Of a stretch of 64,000 nt of DNA, positions 10,708 to 20,203 are shown piece after piece; the first letter of the stretch is position 1; each line of letters opens with the position of its first letter. Origin of the DNA: Streptomyces sp. NBC_01268 (GTDB lineage Bacteria > Actinomycetota > Actinomycetes > Streptomycetales > Streptomycetaceae); contig NZ_CP108454.1 in the NCBI RefSeq assembly GCF_036240795.1, positions 3,782,001 to 3,846,000 of the forward strand. Direction: 5' to 3'. Under the pieces are notes generated by a model. The model did not search any database. It saw only the letters and a program-made list of their open reading frames with translations, and was not told the DNA's origin. Position numbers and translations under genes: made by a program.

Positions 10708-10942
10708 CTTCGCTCTTCTCTCCGGTCGAGGCTCTCCGGCACGTACTGCGTACGTACGGCGCTGGCACACACGGCAGTGGCACATGGGGTGCACTGCCAT
10801 CGCTGCGGAGTGTGACGGTACAACCCGCCCCCGTGTCAAACGGTGAAAGCCCGCAACGGCCACTCGAACGGTAACCCGACTCCTGCCCTTCCTGCCGCCC
10901 GGACTGCCGGACCGGCGGGGCGGGGCTCTCGCTCGGACGTCC

Positions 10943-11140
10943 TCACGGACGCCCGAAGCACCAGATCCCGAGGAGGAGGAAGGCGGCGCCGAAGAGGCCC
11001 GAGAGGACGGCGGCGGGCCTCGGCGCGACGCCGAGGGCGACGGGCTCGCCCTGCGCCACCCGGACCCCCGTCCACACCAGCAGTGCGGCCCCGAACAGCG
11101 TGAACGCCCCTCCCGCGAAGATCGCCGGCCCGCTCTCCAT
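10943..11140 (-). CDS. Small two-helix membrane protein
   Basis: 65-aa protein from ATG 11140 (MESGPAIFAGG). Two hydrophobic segments (about 5-24 and 42-62) are joined by a short loop, with no catalytic motif. A longer reading to 11197 adds only a polar, low-complexity N terminus. It lies alone between topA and the methyltransferase gene on the same strand. Function unknown; coding potential is supported by the clear hydrophobic pattern. Confidence 0.65.
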   Translation of the reverse strand: MESGPAIFAGGAFTLFGAALLVWTGVRVAQGEPVALGVAPRPAAVLSGLFGAAFLLLGIWCFGRP

Positions 11141-11354
11141 GTCCGTACCCCGTTCCGTTGCCGTGCCGTCTCCGGCTCCCGGAGCCGAGGCTGGCACCTC
11201 CCGGCGTCAGGGGGGCGAATTCGCGGTGAACGGCACGGAGGGCACCGAACGGTTTCACGAGGATGGCCGGTACTCCCCTGCCGATCCGACCTTCTTCGTC
11301 ACCTCATCAGGCGTCAGATCGGTCGGATCCGGTCGAGGAGCCGGCCCGATCCGG

Positions 11355-12896
11355 TCATTCCCGCTCGGTCGCGGGCAGCAGGAAGCCCTCCTCCACCAGG
11401 AGCCGGATCGCCTGCGGGGTACGGTCCCGCAGGAGGACCGGGTCCTCGCCGGTGAGCTGGCCGATGGCGTCGAGGATCCGGCCGGCGCTGAGCGTGCCGT
11501 CGCAGACGCCCGCGAAGCCGGCCGCCACGTGGTCCACCCGGGTGGCCCGGCGCATCCCCCGGTTCTGGCGCAGCAGCACGTGCTCGGGGTCCTCGGCTCC
11601 GGGCAGCCCGACCTGCTCCTGGACCACCTCGGGCGCGAGGGTGAAACGGTCGGCGAGCAGGGCCGCGTCGTCCCGGCCGCGCAGGTAGTCCTGGCGCTCG
11701 AAGTGGGCCCGGACCGTGTCGCCGAGGGGCTGCTCGACGGGGTGCGGCCACTCCTCGATGACGATCGAGGGCTCGGCCTCCCCCGCGGCGACGGCCGCGC
11801 TCTTGCGCAGGGTGATCCAGCCGAAGCCGATCCCCCTGGTCCTGCGGGCCTCGAACTCGTCCAGCCACCGCCCGTACGCCAGCCGGTACTCGGCCGGGTC
11901 GCCGCGGTGGTCGCCGCTGTCGCGCAGCCACAGCTCGGTGTACTGGGTGACGTCCTGGACCTCGCGCTGCACGATCCACGCGTCGCAGCCGCGCGGCACC
12001 CAGGAGCGCAGCCGGTCCTGCCACTCCTCGCCCTCGACGTGCTGCCAGTTGGCGAGGAACTGGGCGTATCCGCCGTCGTTGAGCCGCTCCCCGGCCTCCT
12101 GCACGAGCGTGCGGCACAGGTCGTCGCCGCCCATGCCGCCGTCCCGGTAGGTGAGTCCGGCCCCGGGGGAGATCACGAACGGCGGGTTGGAGACGATCAG
12201 GTCGTACGTGTCGCCGTCGACCGGCTCGAAGAGCGAGCCGGTCAGCAGCTCGGCGCCCCGGGCCCCGGAGAGGGCGAGGGTGAGCCGGGTGAAGTCCAGG
12301 GCGCGCGGGTTGAGGTCGGTGGCCGTCACCAGCGTGGCGTGCTGGGCGGCGTGCAGCGCCTGGATGCCCGAGCCGGTGCCCAGGTCGAGGGCGGTGGCGA
12401 CGGGCGTGCGGACGGTGATCCCGGCGAGGGTGGTGGAGGCCCCGCCGACGCCGAGGACAACTCCTTCGTCCTTCTTGCCGATGCCGCCGGCCCCGCCGAC
12501 CGCGCAGCCGAGGTCGGAGACGATGAACCAGTCCTCGCCGTCCGGGCCGCCGTACGGCCGTACGTCGACGGTGGCCAGCACGGTGTCGTCCTCGCGGACG
12601 ACCCAGCCGTCGGCGAGCGCCTCCGCCAGGGGCAGCGCGGCGGCGGCCCGCTCGTGCTCCACGGCGCGCTGGAGCAGGAAGAGCCGGACGAGGGTCTCCA
12701 GCGGGGAGTCCCCGCGGGTCGCCCGGAGGGCGGGCACGGTCTCGCTGCGGGCGAGCGCGGCATAGGCCTGGGCGCCGAGCAGGTCGAGCAGACCGTCGGC
12801 GGTGAAGTCGGCGGCGAGCAGGGCCTCGCGCAGTCGGACGGCGTGCGTGGGCACCGGGAGGCTGGGGGTCGTGCTGGTCGTACTCACGTGCCCCAT
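11355..12896 (-). CDS. SAM-dependent methyltransferase (HemK/PrmC-like fold)
   Basis: About 513 aa from ATG 12896; an upstream GTG/ATG at 12917 is possible. The central Rossmann methyltransferase has the SAM loop LDLGTGSGIQALHAA near 170 and the catalytic IVSNPPF near 233, the N/D-P-P-Y/F motif of enzymes that methylate planar amide or amine nitrogens. The N-terminal ~150 residues and C-terminal ~180 residues are extra domains found with this actinobacterial family. The substrate (protein glutamine or nucleic acid base) is not deducible. It is not PrmC itself, which is shorter. Confidence 0.85.
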   Translation of the reverse strand: MGHVSTTSTTPSLPVPTHAVRLREALLAADFTADGLLDLLGAQAYAALARSETVPALRATRGDSPLETLVRLFLLQRAVEHERAAAALPLAEALADGWVVREDDTVLATVDVRPYGGPDGEDWFIVSDLGCAVGGAGGIGKKDEGVVLGVGGASTTLAGITVRTPVATALDLGTGSGIQALHAAQHATLVTATDLNPRALDFTRLTLALSGARGAELLTGSLFEPVDGDTYDLIVSNPPFVISPGAGLTYRDGGMGGDDLCRTLVQEAGERLNDGGYAQFLANWQHVEGEEWQDRLRSWVPRGCDAWIVQREVQDVTQYTELWLRDSGDHRGDPAEYRLAYGRWLDEFEARRTRGIGFGWITLRKSAAVAAGEAEPSIVIEEWPHPVEQPLGDTVRAHFERQDYLRGRDDAALLADRFTLAPEVVQEQVGLPGAEDPEHVLLRQNRGMRRATRVDHVAAGFAGVCDGTLSAGRILDAIGQLTGEDPVLLRDRTPQAIRLLVEEGFLLPATERE

Positions 12897-12938
12897 TGTG
12901 ACGGGCGCCACCGACAACGGCCGCCATCGACAGGGGGT

Positions 12939-12967
12939 GGGCCGGTCCGGGCGCGCCGGACCGGCCC
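12939..12967 (-). terminator. Hairpin after the lipoprotein gene
   Basis: Perfect 12-bp inverted repeat (12939-12950 / 12956-12967) with a GCGCG loop, 7 bp past the stop of the leftward lipoprotein gene. Confidence 0.6.
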
Positions 12968-12973
12968 GGGCGC

Positions 12974-13597
12974 CTACGGCTTGGGCGAGGCGGTCGACTT
13001 GGTGACCGGGGTGGAGCCCGCCTTCGGGGAGGCCGAGCCGCCCGGCTTCGGGGAGGCGGACGGGGTCTGGCAGCCCGGCTGCTTGGCCATGGCCTGGCCG
13101 AGTTCGCCGGCCTGCAGCTTGGCGACGGCGTCCTGGTCCATGTTCTGGATCTTGCCCAGGTTCTCGGAGACGACCTTCAGACCGTCCGCGAACTTCTGCT
13201 GGTTGGCCGTGTCCAGCGCGTCGACCTGCTTCTTCAGGCCCTCGTACGCCACGGCCGTGGCGTTGAGCTCCTTGATCGCGTCCTGCTGGATCTTCTCGCC
13301 GTTGTCGACGGGCGGGGCGCCGGCGGACTCCACCGCCTTGGCCAGGGCGCGGTCGGCGGCGGCGATGTCGGCGAAGGCCTTCGAGTCGGCGGCCTTGATC
13401 GTGGCGGGCTTGCTGTCGGCCGCCGTGGAGATGATCAGCTGGTTCGCGGCGGCGCGCTTCTGGATCTGGGGCTGCGCCTGGTCGCAGAACGTCTTGGCCC
13501 AGTCGTTGACCTTGTCGCCCTTGTCGTCACTGCAACCCGACAGCGCGAGCACCAGTACCGCGCAGCCGGACAACGCGGCCGCAAGATTCTTGTTCAC
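12974..13597 (-). CDS. Small secreted lipoprotein
   Basis: 207 aa from GTG 13597 (VNKNLAAALSG), preceded by AGGGACC. A lipoprotein signal peptide ends in the lipobox LSGC (residues 19-22), so the mature protein should be lipid-anchored outside the membrane. The rest is a predicted helical domain rich in Ala/Lys/Asp without enzymatic motifs, then a Pro/Ser/Lys tail (SASPKPGGSASPKAG). Similar proteins in Streptomyces are annotated only as small secreted proteins. Function unknown. Confidence 0.85.
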   Translation of the reverse strand: MNKNLAAALSGCAVLVLALSGCSDDKGDKVNDWAKTFCDQAQPQIQKRAAANQLIISTAADSKPATIKAADSKAFADIAAADRALAKAVESAGAPPVDNGEKIQQDAIKELNATAVAYEGLKKQVDALDTANQQKFADGLKVVSENLGKIQNMDQDAVAKLQAGELGQAMAKQPGCQTPSASPKPGGSASPKAGSTPVTKSTASPKP

Positions 13598-13775
13598 CGG
13601 ATCGGTCCCTTCCGAGGCTCTCGGCCCCGGAACATACACGCCGTACGGATGACATCCACCGATCGTAGGACCGATTCATCCGATATTGAGCCGTTTGCAC
13701 CAAGGAGAGAAGGACGGACGTCACGTCAGAACGCGCCCTCCGCGCTCTCTTTGACATCCCATCACGACACAGGAT

Positions 13776-13866
13776 CGCGGGTCTCGGACCGCGGGTCTCG
13801 GGTCTTGGGTCTTGGGCCGCGAGTCTCGGGACGTGGGCCGCGGGTCTCGGGACGTGGGTCCCGACC
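13776..13866. repeat. GC-rich short tandem repeats downstream of hppA
   Basis: Repeated CGCGGGTCTCGG / GGGACGTGGGCC units of roughly 14-18 bp lie right after the hppA stop (13871). The + strand is not a convincing gene. Confidence 0.65.
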
Positions 13867-13870
13867 TCGG

Positions 13871-16225
13871 CTACGGAATCACCGTGGCGTCCCGCGTCGT
13901 CCCGTTCCGCTCCGCCGAGCCGTCGTCCACGGCCACCGAGCGCCGCTTGGAGATCCGGACCGCTCCGACGACGACCAGGATCGCGGGGACGGCGACCAAC
14001 GCCCGCAGCCCGCCGCTGGCGTCGTCTCCGAAGCTGAACTGCACCACGGCGGGCGCGATCAGCAGCGCGACCAGGTTCATCACCTTCAGGAGCGGGTTGA
14101 TCGCCGGTCCCGCGGTGTCCTTGAACGGGTCGCCGACCGTGTCGCCGATGACCGTCGCCGCATGGGCCGGGCTGCCCTTGCCGCCGTGGTGCCCGTCCTC
14201 GACCAGCTTCTTCGCGTTGTCCCAGGCGCCACCGGAGTTGGCGAGGAAGACCGCCATCAGCGAACCGGTGGCGATGGCCCCGGCGAGGTACGAGCCGAGC
14301 GCGCCGACCCCGAGCGAGAAGCCGACCGCGATCGGTGCGAGGACGGCGAGCAGTCCGGGCGTGGCGAGTTCGCGCAGCGCGTCCTTGGTGCAGATGTCGA
14401 CGACCCGTCCGTACTCGGGCTGCTCCGTGTAGTTCATGATCCCGGGGTGCTCGCGGAACTGCCGCCGCACCTCGTAGACCACGGCCCCGGCCGACCGGGA
14501 CACGGCGTTGATGGCGAGCCCGGAGAACAGGAAGACGACGGCGGCGCCGAGCACCATCCCGAACAGGTTGTTGGGCTGGGAGATGTCCATGGACAGGTTC
14601 GTCTCGGTGGCCTTCGCGCCCACTTCGGCGACCGAGGTGGCGATGGCGTCGCGGTACGAGCCGAACAGCGCGGCCGCGGCGAGGACGGCGGTGGCGATCG
14701 CGATGCCCTTGGTGATCGCCTTGGTGGTGTTGCCGACGGCGTCGAGCTCGGTGAGGACCTGCGCGCCGGCGCCCTGGACGTCGCCGGACATCTCGGCGAT
14801 GCCCTGGGCGTTGTCGGAGACCGGCCCGAAGGTGTCCATGGCCACGATCACGCCGACCGTGGTGAGCAGCCCGGTGCCCGCGAGGGCGATCGCGAACAGC
14901 CCCAGCATGATGGAGGTGCCGCCGAGCAGGAACGCCCCGTAGACGGCGAGGCCGATCAGCAGCGCCGTGTAGACGGCGGACTCGAGACCGAGCGAGACGC
15001 CGGCCAGGACGACGGTGGCGGGGCCGGTCAGCGAGGACTTCCCGACGTCCCGGACCGGACGCCGCCCGGTCTCCGTGAAGTAGCCGGTGAGCTGCTGGAT
15101 CAGTGCGGCCAGCACGATGCCGATGGCGACCGCGACCAGGGCGAGGACCCGCGGGTCGCCGCCGTGGGTGGGGATGCCGGGCTCGGTGACGCCCTCCAGG
15201 TCCGCGTAGGAGGACGGGAGGTAGGCGAAGGCGACGACGGCGACCAGGGCCAGGGAGATCAGCGCGGAGAGGAAGAAGCCCCGGTTGATCGCGGTCATGC
15301 CGCTGCGGTCGGTACGCCGCGGGGCGACGGCGAAGATGCCGATCATCGCGGTCACCACGCCGATCGCTGGCACCATCAGCGGGAAGGCGAGGCCCAGGTC
15401 ACCGAAGGCGGCCTTGCCGAGGATGAGGGCGGCGACGAGCGTCACGGCGTACGACTCGAAGAGGTCGGCGGCCATGCCGGCGCAGTCGCCGACGTTGTCG
15501 CCCACGTTGTCGGCGATGGTGGCGGCGTTGCGCGGGTCGTCCTCGGGGATGCCCTGCTCGACCTTGCCGACGAGGTCGGCGCCGACGTCGGCGGCCTTGG
15601 TGAAGATGCCGCCGCCGACCCGCATGAACATCGCGATGAGCGCCGCCCCGAGGCCGAAGCCCTCCAGGACCTTGGGCGCGTCGGCGGCGTAGACGAGCAC
15701 GACGCAGGAGGCGCCGAGCAGGCCGAGGCCGACGGTGCACATGCCGACCACGCCACCCGTACGAAACGCGATCTTCATCGCCCGGTGCGCGACATCCGTC
15801 AGGTCCCGCTCCGGTTCCCCCGGCCCGGGCGTGGCCTCCCGGGCCGCCGCCGCGACCCGCACGTTCGCGCGGACGGCGAGCCGCATGCCGAGATATCCGG
15901 TGACCGCCGAGAAAAGCGCGCCCACCAGGAAGAACAGAGAGCGCCCGGCCCGCTGCGACCAGGTGTCGGCGGGCAACAGGAACAGCAGGAAGAACACGAC
16001 GACCGCGAAGACGCCGATGGTGCGCAGTTGCCGGGCGAGATAGGCGTTGGCGCCCTCCTGCACGGCGGCCGCGATCTTCCGCATGGATTCCGTGCCCTCA
16101 CCGGCCGCCAGCACCTGGCGGACCAGCAGCCGCGCCACGACCAGCGCCGCGAGGGCCACCGCCGCGACGACGCCCACGATCACGCGGTTCTCCTGGGTGA
16201 GCACCGCGGCTGCGAGAACCGCCAT
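13871..16225 (-). CDS. hppA: Membrane-bound proton-translocating pyrophosphatase
   Basis: 784-aa integral membrane enzyme that couples PPi hydrolysis to proton export; about 16 helices. It carries the signature DVGADLVGKVEQGIPEDDPR with the following NVGDNVGDCAGMAADLFE, and the C-terminal DTVGDPFKDTAGPA motif, which bind Mg-PPi. The stretch GNTTKAITKG near residue 500 has lysine where K+-dependent enzymes have alanine, which places it in the K+-independent class. Start is ATG 16225. It is transcribed alone, with the BldG-partner terminator upstream. Confidence 0.97.
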   Translation of the reverse strand: MAVLAAAVLTQENRVIVGVVAAVALAALVVARLLVRQVLAAGEGTESMRKIAAAVQEGANAYLARQLRTIGVFAVVVFFLLFLLPADTWSQRAGRSLFFLVGALFSAVTGYLGMRLAVRANVRVAAAAREATPGPGEPERDLTDVAHRAMKIAFRTGGVVGMCTVGLGLLGASCVVLVYAADAPKVLEGFGLGAALIAMFMRVGGGIFTKAADVGADLVGKVEQGIPEDDPRNAATIADNVGDNVGDCAGMAADLFESYAVTLVAALILGKAAFGDLGLAFPLMVPAIGVVTAMIGIFAVAPRRTDRSGMTAINRGFFLSALISLALVAVVAFAYLPSSYADLEGVTEPGIPTHGGDPRVLALVAVAIGIVLAALIQQLTGYFTETGRRPVRDVGKSSLTGPATVVLAGVSLGLESAVYTALLIGLAVYGAFLLGGTSIMLGLFAIALAGTGLLTTVGVIVAMDTFGPVSDNAQGIAEMSGDVQGAGAQVLTELDAVGNTTKAITKGIAIATAVLAAAALFGSYRDAIATSVAEVGAKATETNLSMDISQPNNLFGMVLGAAVVFLFSGLAINAVSRSAGAVVYEVRRQFREHPGIMNYTEQPEYGRVVDICTKDALRELATPGLLAVLAPIAVGFSLGVGALGSYLAGAIATGSLMAVFLANSGGAWDNAKKLVEDGHHGGKGSPAHAATVIGDTVGDPFKDTAGPAINPLLKVMNLVALLIAPAVVQFSFGDDASGGLRALVAVPAILVVVGAVRISKRRSVAVDDGSAERNGTTRDATVIP

Positions 16226-16578
16226 TCCGTCCTCCTTGACGTCACGAGGTCAGGACAGGACGGATTCTAGGGACGGAAACCCACAGGAAAGGGATAGCCG
16301 CAATGGTAATTCCCGAATACCTCACAAATACCGCCGAATGCGGTAATACGGCGACGGTACACGCGCACGTTTCCCGGTTCCGGGGGCGCGCACGGGCGCT
16401 CGCGTTCCCGGAACCGGGGCCGGGCCGGGGCCGGGCCGGGGCCGGGGCGGTCCGGGTTCCGCTCCCCTCCGGCCCGTTCCGGGCCGTTCCGGGGAATGAA
16501 AAGAGGCCCTGCTGGGCAGGGCCTCTTCGCTCGGTCTCGGGGCAGCCGGGATCACCCGGTCCTGGGACTCCGGCCGGG
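16226..16578. other. Intergenic region upstream of hppA
   Basis: No gene seen. It holds a relatively AT-rich stretch near 16300-16350 that is the likely hppA promoter zone, a small palindrome (TACCGC/GCGGTA, 16329-16345), a GGGCC-rich simple repeat around 16422-16455, and the terminator at 16501-16527. Confidence 0.6.
16501..16527 (-). terminator. Hairpin after the BldG-partner gene
   Basis: Perfect 12-bp inverted repeat (16501-16512 / 16516-16527) around TGG, 52 bp past the stop of the leftward anti-sigma-factor-like gene. It probably ends the bldG operon. Confidence 0.7.
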
Positions 16579-17031
16579 TCAGGCGAGCGGGGCGTCCGGG
16601 TCGGCCGGCCAGCTCATGCGAATGGTGCCGCCGTCCTCGCCGGCGCTCACCTCCACGTCGTCGACGAGCCCGCGGATCACCGCGAGACCCATCTCGTCCT
16701 CGCCGTCGGCGAAGTCCTCGGCCGGGGCGGCGTCGCGCGCACCGGGCACGCCGACGGCGTCCGCGGCCGCCACGCCCGCGCCGGGCACCTCGTCGCCGAC
16801 CTCGATGGAGAAGGTCTTCTCCTCCTCCGTCAGCACGACCCGGACGGGGGTGGTGACCCCGTTGCTCCGGTGAAGCCCCACCGCACGGGAACACGCCTCG
16901 CCGACGGCGAGCCTGACCTCGTCGAGTACCGCCTCGTCGACCCCGGCCCGGCGGGCGACCGCGGCGGCCACGAGACGGGCCGTGCGGACGTGCTCGGGCT
17001 GAGCACTGAAGAGGAGTTCAACGGTGGCCAT
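16579..17031 (-). CDS. Anti-sigma-factor-like ATP-binding protein (BldG partner)
   Basis: 150-aa GHKL/HATPase-family protein of the SpoIIAB/RsbW type. The N-box is EVRLAVGEACSRAV (about 37-50); further conserved acidic and glycine-rich segments follow (DEMGLAVIRGLVDDVEV). It starts at ATG 17031 after AGGGGGATC and lies 54 bp downstream of bldG in the same direction. This position corresponds to SCO3548 (ApgA) of S. coelicolor, which is reported to interact antagonistically with BldG. It would bind a sigma factor or other target and be released by unphosphorylated BldG. Confidence 0.9.
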   Translation of the reverse strand: MATVELLFSAQPEHVRTARLVAAAVARRAGVDEAVLDEVRLAVGEACSRAVGLHRSNGVTTPVRVVLTEEEKTFSIEVGDEVPGAGVAAADAVGVPGARDAAPAEDFADGEDEMGLAVIRGLVDDVEVSAGEDGGTIRMSWPADPDAPLA

Positions 17032-17085
17032 GCGATCCCCCTGGGGTTCTGGACGGCTACACGGGGCGAGGACGGCGCGGCGGCC

Positions 17086-17439
17086 TCAGTCGGCCGCGTT
17101 GACGGCGTCCTCGACCGAGGTGTGAATGGGGAACACCTTGGTCAGTCCGGTGATCCGGAAGATCTTCAGAATGCGCTCCTGGTTGCAGACCAGACGCAGT
17201 GATCCCTCGTGCGCGCGCACGCGCTTCAGGCCGCCCACCAGCACGCCGAGGCCGGTCGAGTCGAGGAAGTCCACCCGCTCCATGTCGACAACCAGGTGGT
17301 AGCTGCCATCGTTCACCAACTCGACCAACTGCTCGCGCAGCTTGGGCGCGGTATACACATCAATCTCGCCACCGACCTCGACGACCGTTCGGTCGCCGGC
17401 CGGGCCGGGCACAGTGCGAGTCGACAGAGACAGGTCCAC
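17086..17439 (-). CDS. bldG: Anti-anti-sigma factor BldG
   Basis: 117-aa STAS-domain protein of the SpoIIAA/RsbV type, nearly identical to BldG as I recall it. BldG is required for aerial hyphae and antibiotic production in S. coelicolor and is controlled by serine phosphorylation. The phosphorylation motif [10 protein letters not shown] puts the target serine at residue 61 here; the numbering is shifted by four extra residues (PGPA) near the N terminus. Start GTG 17439 follows GGAGGACCC. It is divergent from the helicase gene, with about 80 bp between the starts. Confidence 0.97.
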   Translation of the reverse strand: MDLSLSTRTVPGPAGDRTVVEVGGEIDVYTAPKLREQLVELVNDGSYHLVVDMERVDFLDSTGLGVLVGGLKRVRAHEGSLRLVCNQERILKIFRITGLTKVFPIHTSVEDAVNAAD

Positions 17440-17518
17440 GGGTCCTCCAGCACCTAGCTATCGAGCGGCCGCCCCTCGGAACTCCCGTGCGGAGTCACGG
17501 GACGGAACGCCGGCCGCA

Positions 17519-20203
17519 ATGGCATTCAATCACTTACCGACTGCCATGCACGACGCCTTGGAAGCATTGTCCGTCACGCCGGTGACACACTCGATGCCGA
17601 TGGCCATGAATCACCGCCCCCGCCGACCCGCCGGGGAGACGGGCTACCGCCCCTCTCCAGGTCAGGTCCTCGACCGGCTCTCCGCAGGCGAGAGCCGGGC
17701 CGCGCGCATCACCCATACGGAGCATCTGCCCGCCCGAGAGGGCCGTCATGCCGTCTGGCCGCACCGCATCCGCGCGGAGGTGATCAACGCCATCCAGGCC
17801 GCCGGGATCGAGCACCCCTGGGCGCACCAGGCCGAGGCCGTCGAGCACGCCCTGGACGGCACGTCCGTGGTGATCGCCACGGGAACCGCCTCGGGCAAGT
17901 CGCTCGCCTATCTCACCCCCGTCCTGTCCACCCTCCTCGACGGCGCCGAGGCCGCCAACGGACGCGGCACCACGGCCCTGTACTTGGCCCCCACCAAGGC
18001 CCTCGCCGCCGACCAGCGCCGGGCCGTACGGGAACTCGCCGCCCCGCTCGGCAACCGGATCCGGCCCGCCGTCTACGACGGCGACACCCCGGTCGAGGAA
18101 CGCGAGTGGGTCCGCCAGTACGCGAACTACGTGCTCACCAACCCCGACATGCTCCACCGGGGCATACTCCCGTCCCACCCCAGGTGGTCCTCCTTCCTGC
18201 GCTCCCTGCGCTATGTCGTCATCGACGAGTGCCACACCTACCGGGGCGTCTTCGGCTCCCACGTCGCCCAGGTGCTGCGCCGCCTGCGCCGCGTCTGCGC
18301 CCGGTACGGCGCCGATCCCGTCTTCCTCCTCGCCTCGGCCACCTCCGCCGACCCGGCCCAGGCCGCCGCCCGCCTCACCGGCGTGCCCGTCACCGAGGTC
18401 TCGGACGACGCCTCACCGCGCGGCGAACTGGTCTTCGCCCTGTGGGAGCCGCCGCTGACCGAACTCCACGGCGAGCAGGGCGCCCCCGTCCGCCGCACCG
18501 CCACCGCCGAGACCGCCGACCTGCTGACCGACCTCACGGTCCAGGGCGTGCGCTCGGTCGCCTTCGTCCGCTCCCGGCGCGGCGCCGAGCTGATCTCGGT
18601 GATCGCCCAGGAACGCCTCGCCGAGGTCGACCGCTCCCTGGCCCGCCGGGTCGCCGCCTACCGGGGCGGCTACCTGCCCGAGGAGCGCCGTGCCCTGGAG
18701 CGCGCCCTGCACTCGGGCGAACTCCTCGGCCTGGCCGCCACGACCGCCCTGGAACTGGGCGTGGACGTCTCGGGCCTGGACGCCGTCCTCATCGCCGGCT
18801 ATCCCGGCACCCGCGCCTCCCTGTGGCAGCAGGCGGGCCGCGCCGGCCGTTCCGGCGAGGGCGCGCTGGCGATCCTCGTCGCCCGCGACGACCCGCTGGA
18901 CACCTTCCTGGTCCACCACCCGGAGGCGATCTTCGACCGCCCGGTCGAGTCGACCGTCCTGGACCCCGACAACCCCTACGTCCTCGCCCCCCATCTCTGC
19001 GCCGCCGCCGCGGAACTTCCACTGACCGAGGCCGACCTGGCCCTCTTCGGCCCCGCCGTGCCCGAACTCCTCCCCCAGCTGGAGTCGGCCGGCCTGCTCC
19101 GCCGCCGCTCCGCCGGCTGGTACTGGACCCGCCGGGAACGGGCCGCCGACCTCACCGACATCCGGGGCGGCGGCGGCAGCCCCGTACGGATCGTCGAGGC
19201 CGGCACCGGCCGGCTGCTCGGCACGGTCGACGAGGCCGCCTCCCACGCCTCCGTCCACGAGGGCGCCGTCCATCTCCACCAGGGCCGCACCTATCTGGTC
19301 CGCGAGCTCGACCTGAAGGACTCCGTGGCCCTCGTCGAAGAGGCGAGCCCGCCCTACTCGACCACCGCCCGCGACACCACCTCCATCTCCGTCCTGTCCA
19401 CCGACACCGAGATCCCCTGGGGAGCCGGGTGTCTGTGCTACGGCTCCGTCGAGGTCACCAACCAGGTCGTCTCCTTCCTCCGCCGCCGCCTGATCACCGG
19501 CGAGGTGCTCGGCGAGACCAAGCTGGACCTGCCGCCCCGCACCCTGCGCACCCGCGCCGTGTGGTGGACGGTCACCGAGGACCAGCTCGACGCCGCCCGG
19601 ATCAACCCGGAGATCCTCGGCGGCGCCCTGCACGCCGCCGAACACGCCTCCATCGGCATGCTGCCGCTCTTCGCCACCTGCGACCGCTGGGACATCGGCG
19701 GCGTCTCCGTCCCGCTCCACCCCGACACGCTGCTCCCGACCGTCTTCGTCTACGACGGCCACCCCGGCGGCGCCGGCTTCGCCGAACGCGCCTTCCACAC
19801 CGCCCGCGCCTGGCTGACCGCGACCCGAGAGGCCATCGCCTCCTGCGAATGCGACTCCGGCTGCCCGTCCTGCATCCAGTCCCCCAAGTGCGGCAACGGC
19901 AACGACCCCCTCCACAAGCGAGGCGCGGTCCGCCTGCTCACGGAGCTGCTGCGGGAGGCGGCGGGGCCGGAGGCCGGGGCCAAGGTGGGTGCGGAACCTG
20001 AGGCCGCGCACCCGGCGACGCCGGAGGGGCGGGAGGGCCCGGCCCAGGAAGGTGCGGACTCTGCGGGGCGGGAGGGCCCGGCCCCGGAAGGTGCGGACCC
20101 TGCGGGGCCGGAGGGGCAGGCCCTGGGGGCAGGGCGAGCGCAGGAGGCTCAGGAGCCGGAAGGCCGGTACCCGGAGTCCTCGGGGTCGTCCCAGGCCACG
20201 TGA
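17519..20203 (+). CDS. DEAD/DEAH-box helicase with DUF1998 (SftH/YprA-like)
   Basis: Superfamily 2 helicase, 894 aa from ATG 17519 (MAFNHLPTAM). The reading upstream is antisense to bldG and is excluded. Walker A ATGTASGKS is at 120-128, the DEAH-type box is IDECH, and the helicase C domain has QQAGRAGRSGEG. A DUF1998 domain carries four cysteines (CECDSGCPSCIQSPKC). This matches mycobacterial SftH and Bacillus YprA/MrfA, 3'-5' DNA helicases implicated in repair. The last ~75 residues are a low-complexity Gly/Glu/Ala repeat (REGPAQEGADSAG) that overlaps the opposite-strand tad gene by 266 bp and is unlikely to be needed for activity. Confidence 0.92.
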   Translation: MAFNHLPTAMHDALEALSVTPVTHSMPMAMNHRPRRPAGETGYRPSPGQVLDRLSAGESRAARITHTEHLPAREGRHAVWPHRIRAEVINAIQAAGIEHPWAHQAEAVEHALDGTSVVIATGTASGKSLAYLTPVLSTLLDGAEAANGRGTTALYLAPTKALAADQRRAVRELAAPLGNRIRPAVYDGDTPVEEREWVRQYANYVLTNPDMLHRGILPSHPRWSSFLRSLRYVVIDECHTYRGVFGSHVAQVLRRLRRVCARYGADPVFLLASATSADPAQAAARLTGVPVTEVSDDASPRGELVFALWEPPLTELHGEQGAPVRRTATAETADLLTDLTVQGVRSVAFVRSRRGAELISVIAQERLAEVDRSLARRVAAYRGGYLPEERRALERALHSGELLGLAATTALELGVDVSGLDAVLIAGYPGTRASLWQQAGRAGRSGEGALAILVARDDPLDTFLVHHPEAIFDRPVESTVLDPDNPYVLAPHLCAAAAELPLTEADLALFGPAVPELLPQLESAGLLRRRSAGWYWTRRERAADLTDIRGGGGSPVRIVEAGTGRLLGTVDEAASHASVHEGAVHLHQGRTYLVRELDLKDSVALVEEASPPYSTTARDTTSISVLSTDTEIPWGAGCLCYGSVEVTNQVVSFLRRRLITGEVLGETKLDLPPRTLRTRAVWWTVTEDQLDAARINPEILGGALHAAEHASIGMLPLFATCDRWDIGGVSVPLHPDTLLPTVFVYDGHPGGAGFAERAFHTARAWLTATREAIASCECDSGCPSCIQSPKCGNGNDPLHKRGAVRLLTELLREAAGPEAGAKVGAEPEAAHPATPEGREGPAQEGADSAGREGPAPEGADPAGPEGQALGAGRAQEAQEPEGRYPESSGSSQAT

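Noticed and set aside
7537..10815. 1092-aa + strand ORF opposite topA
   Set aside because: Antisense shadow of topA; no domain, composition typical of frame-shifted GC-rich code.
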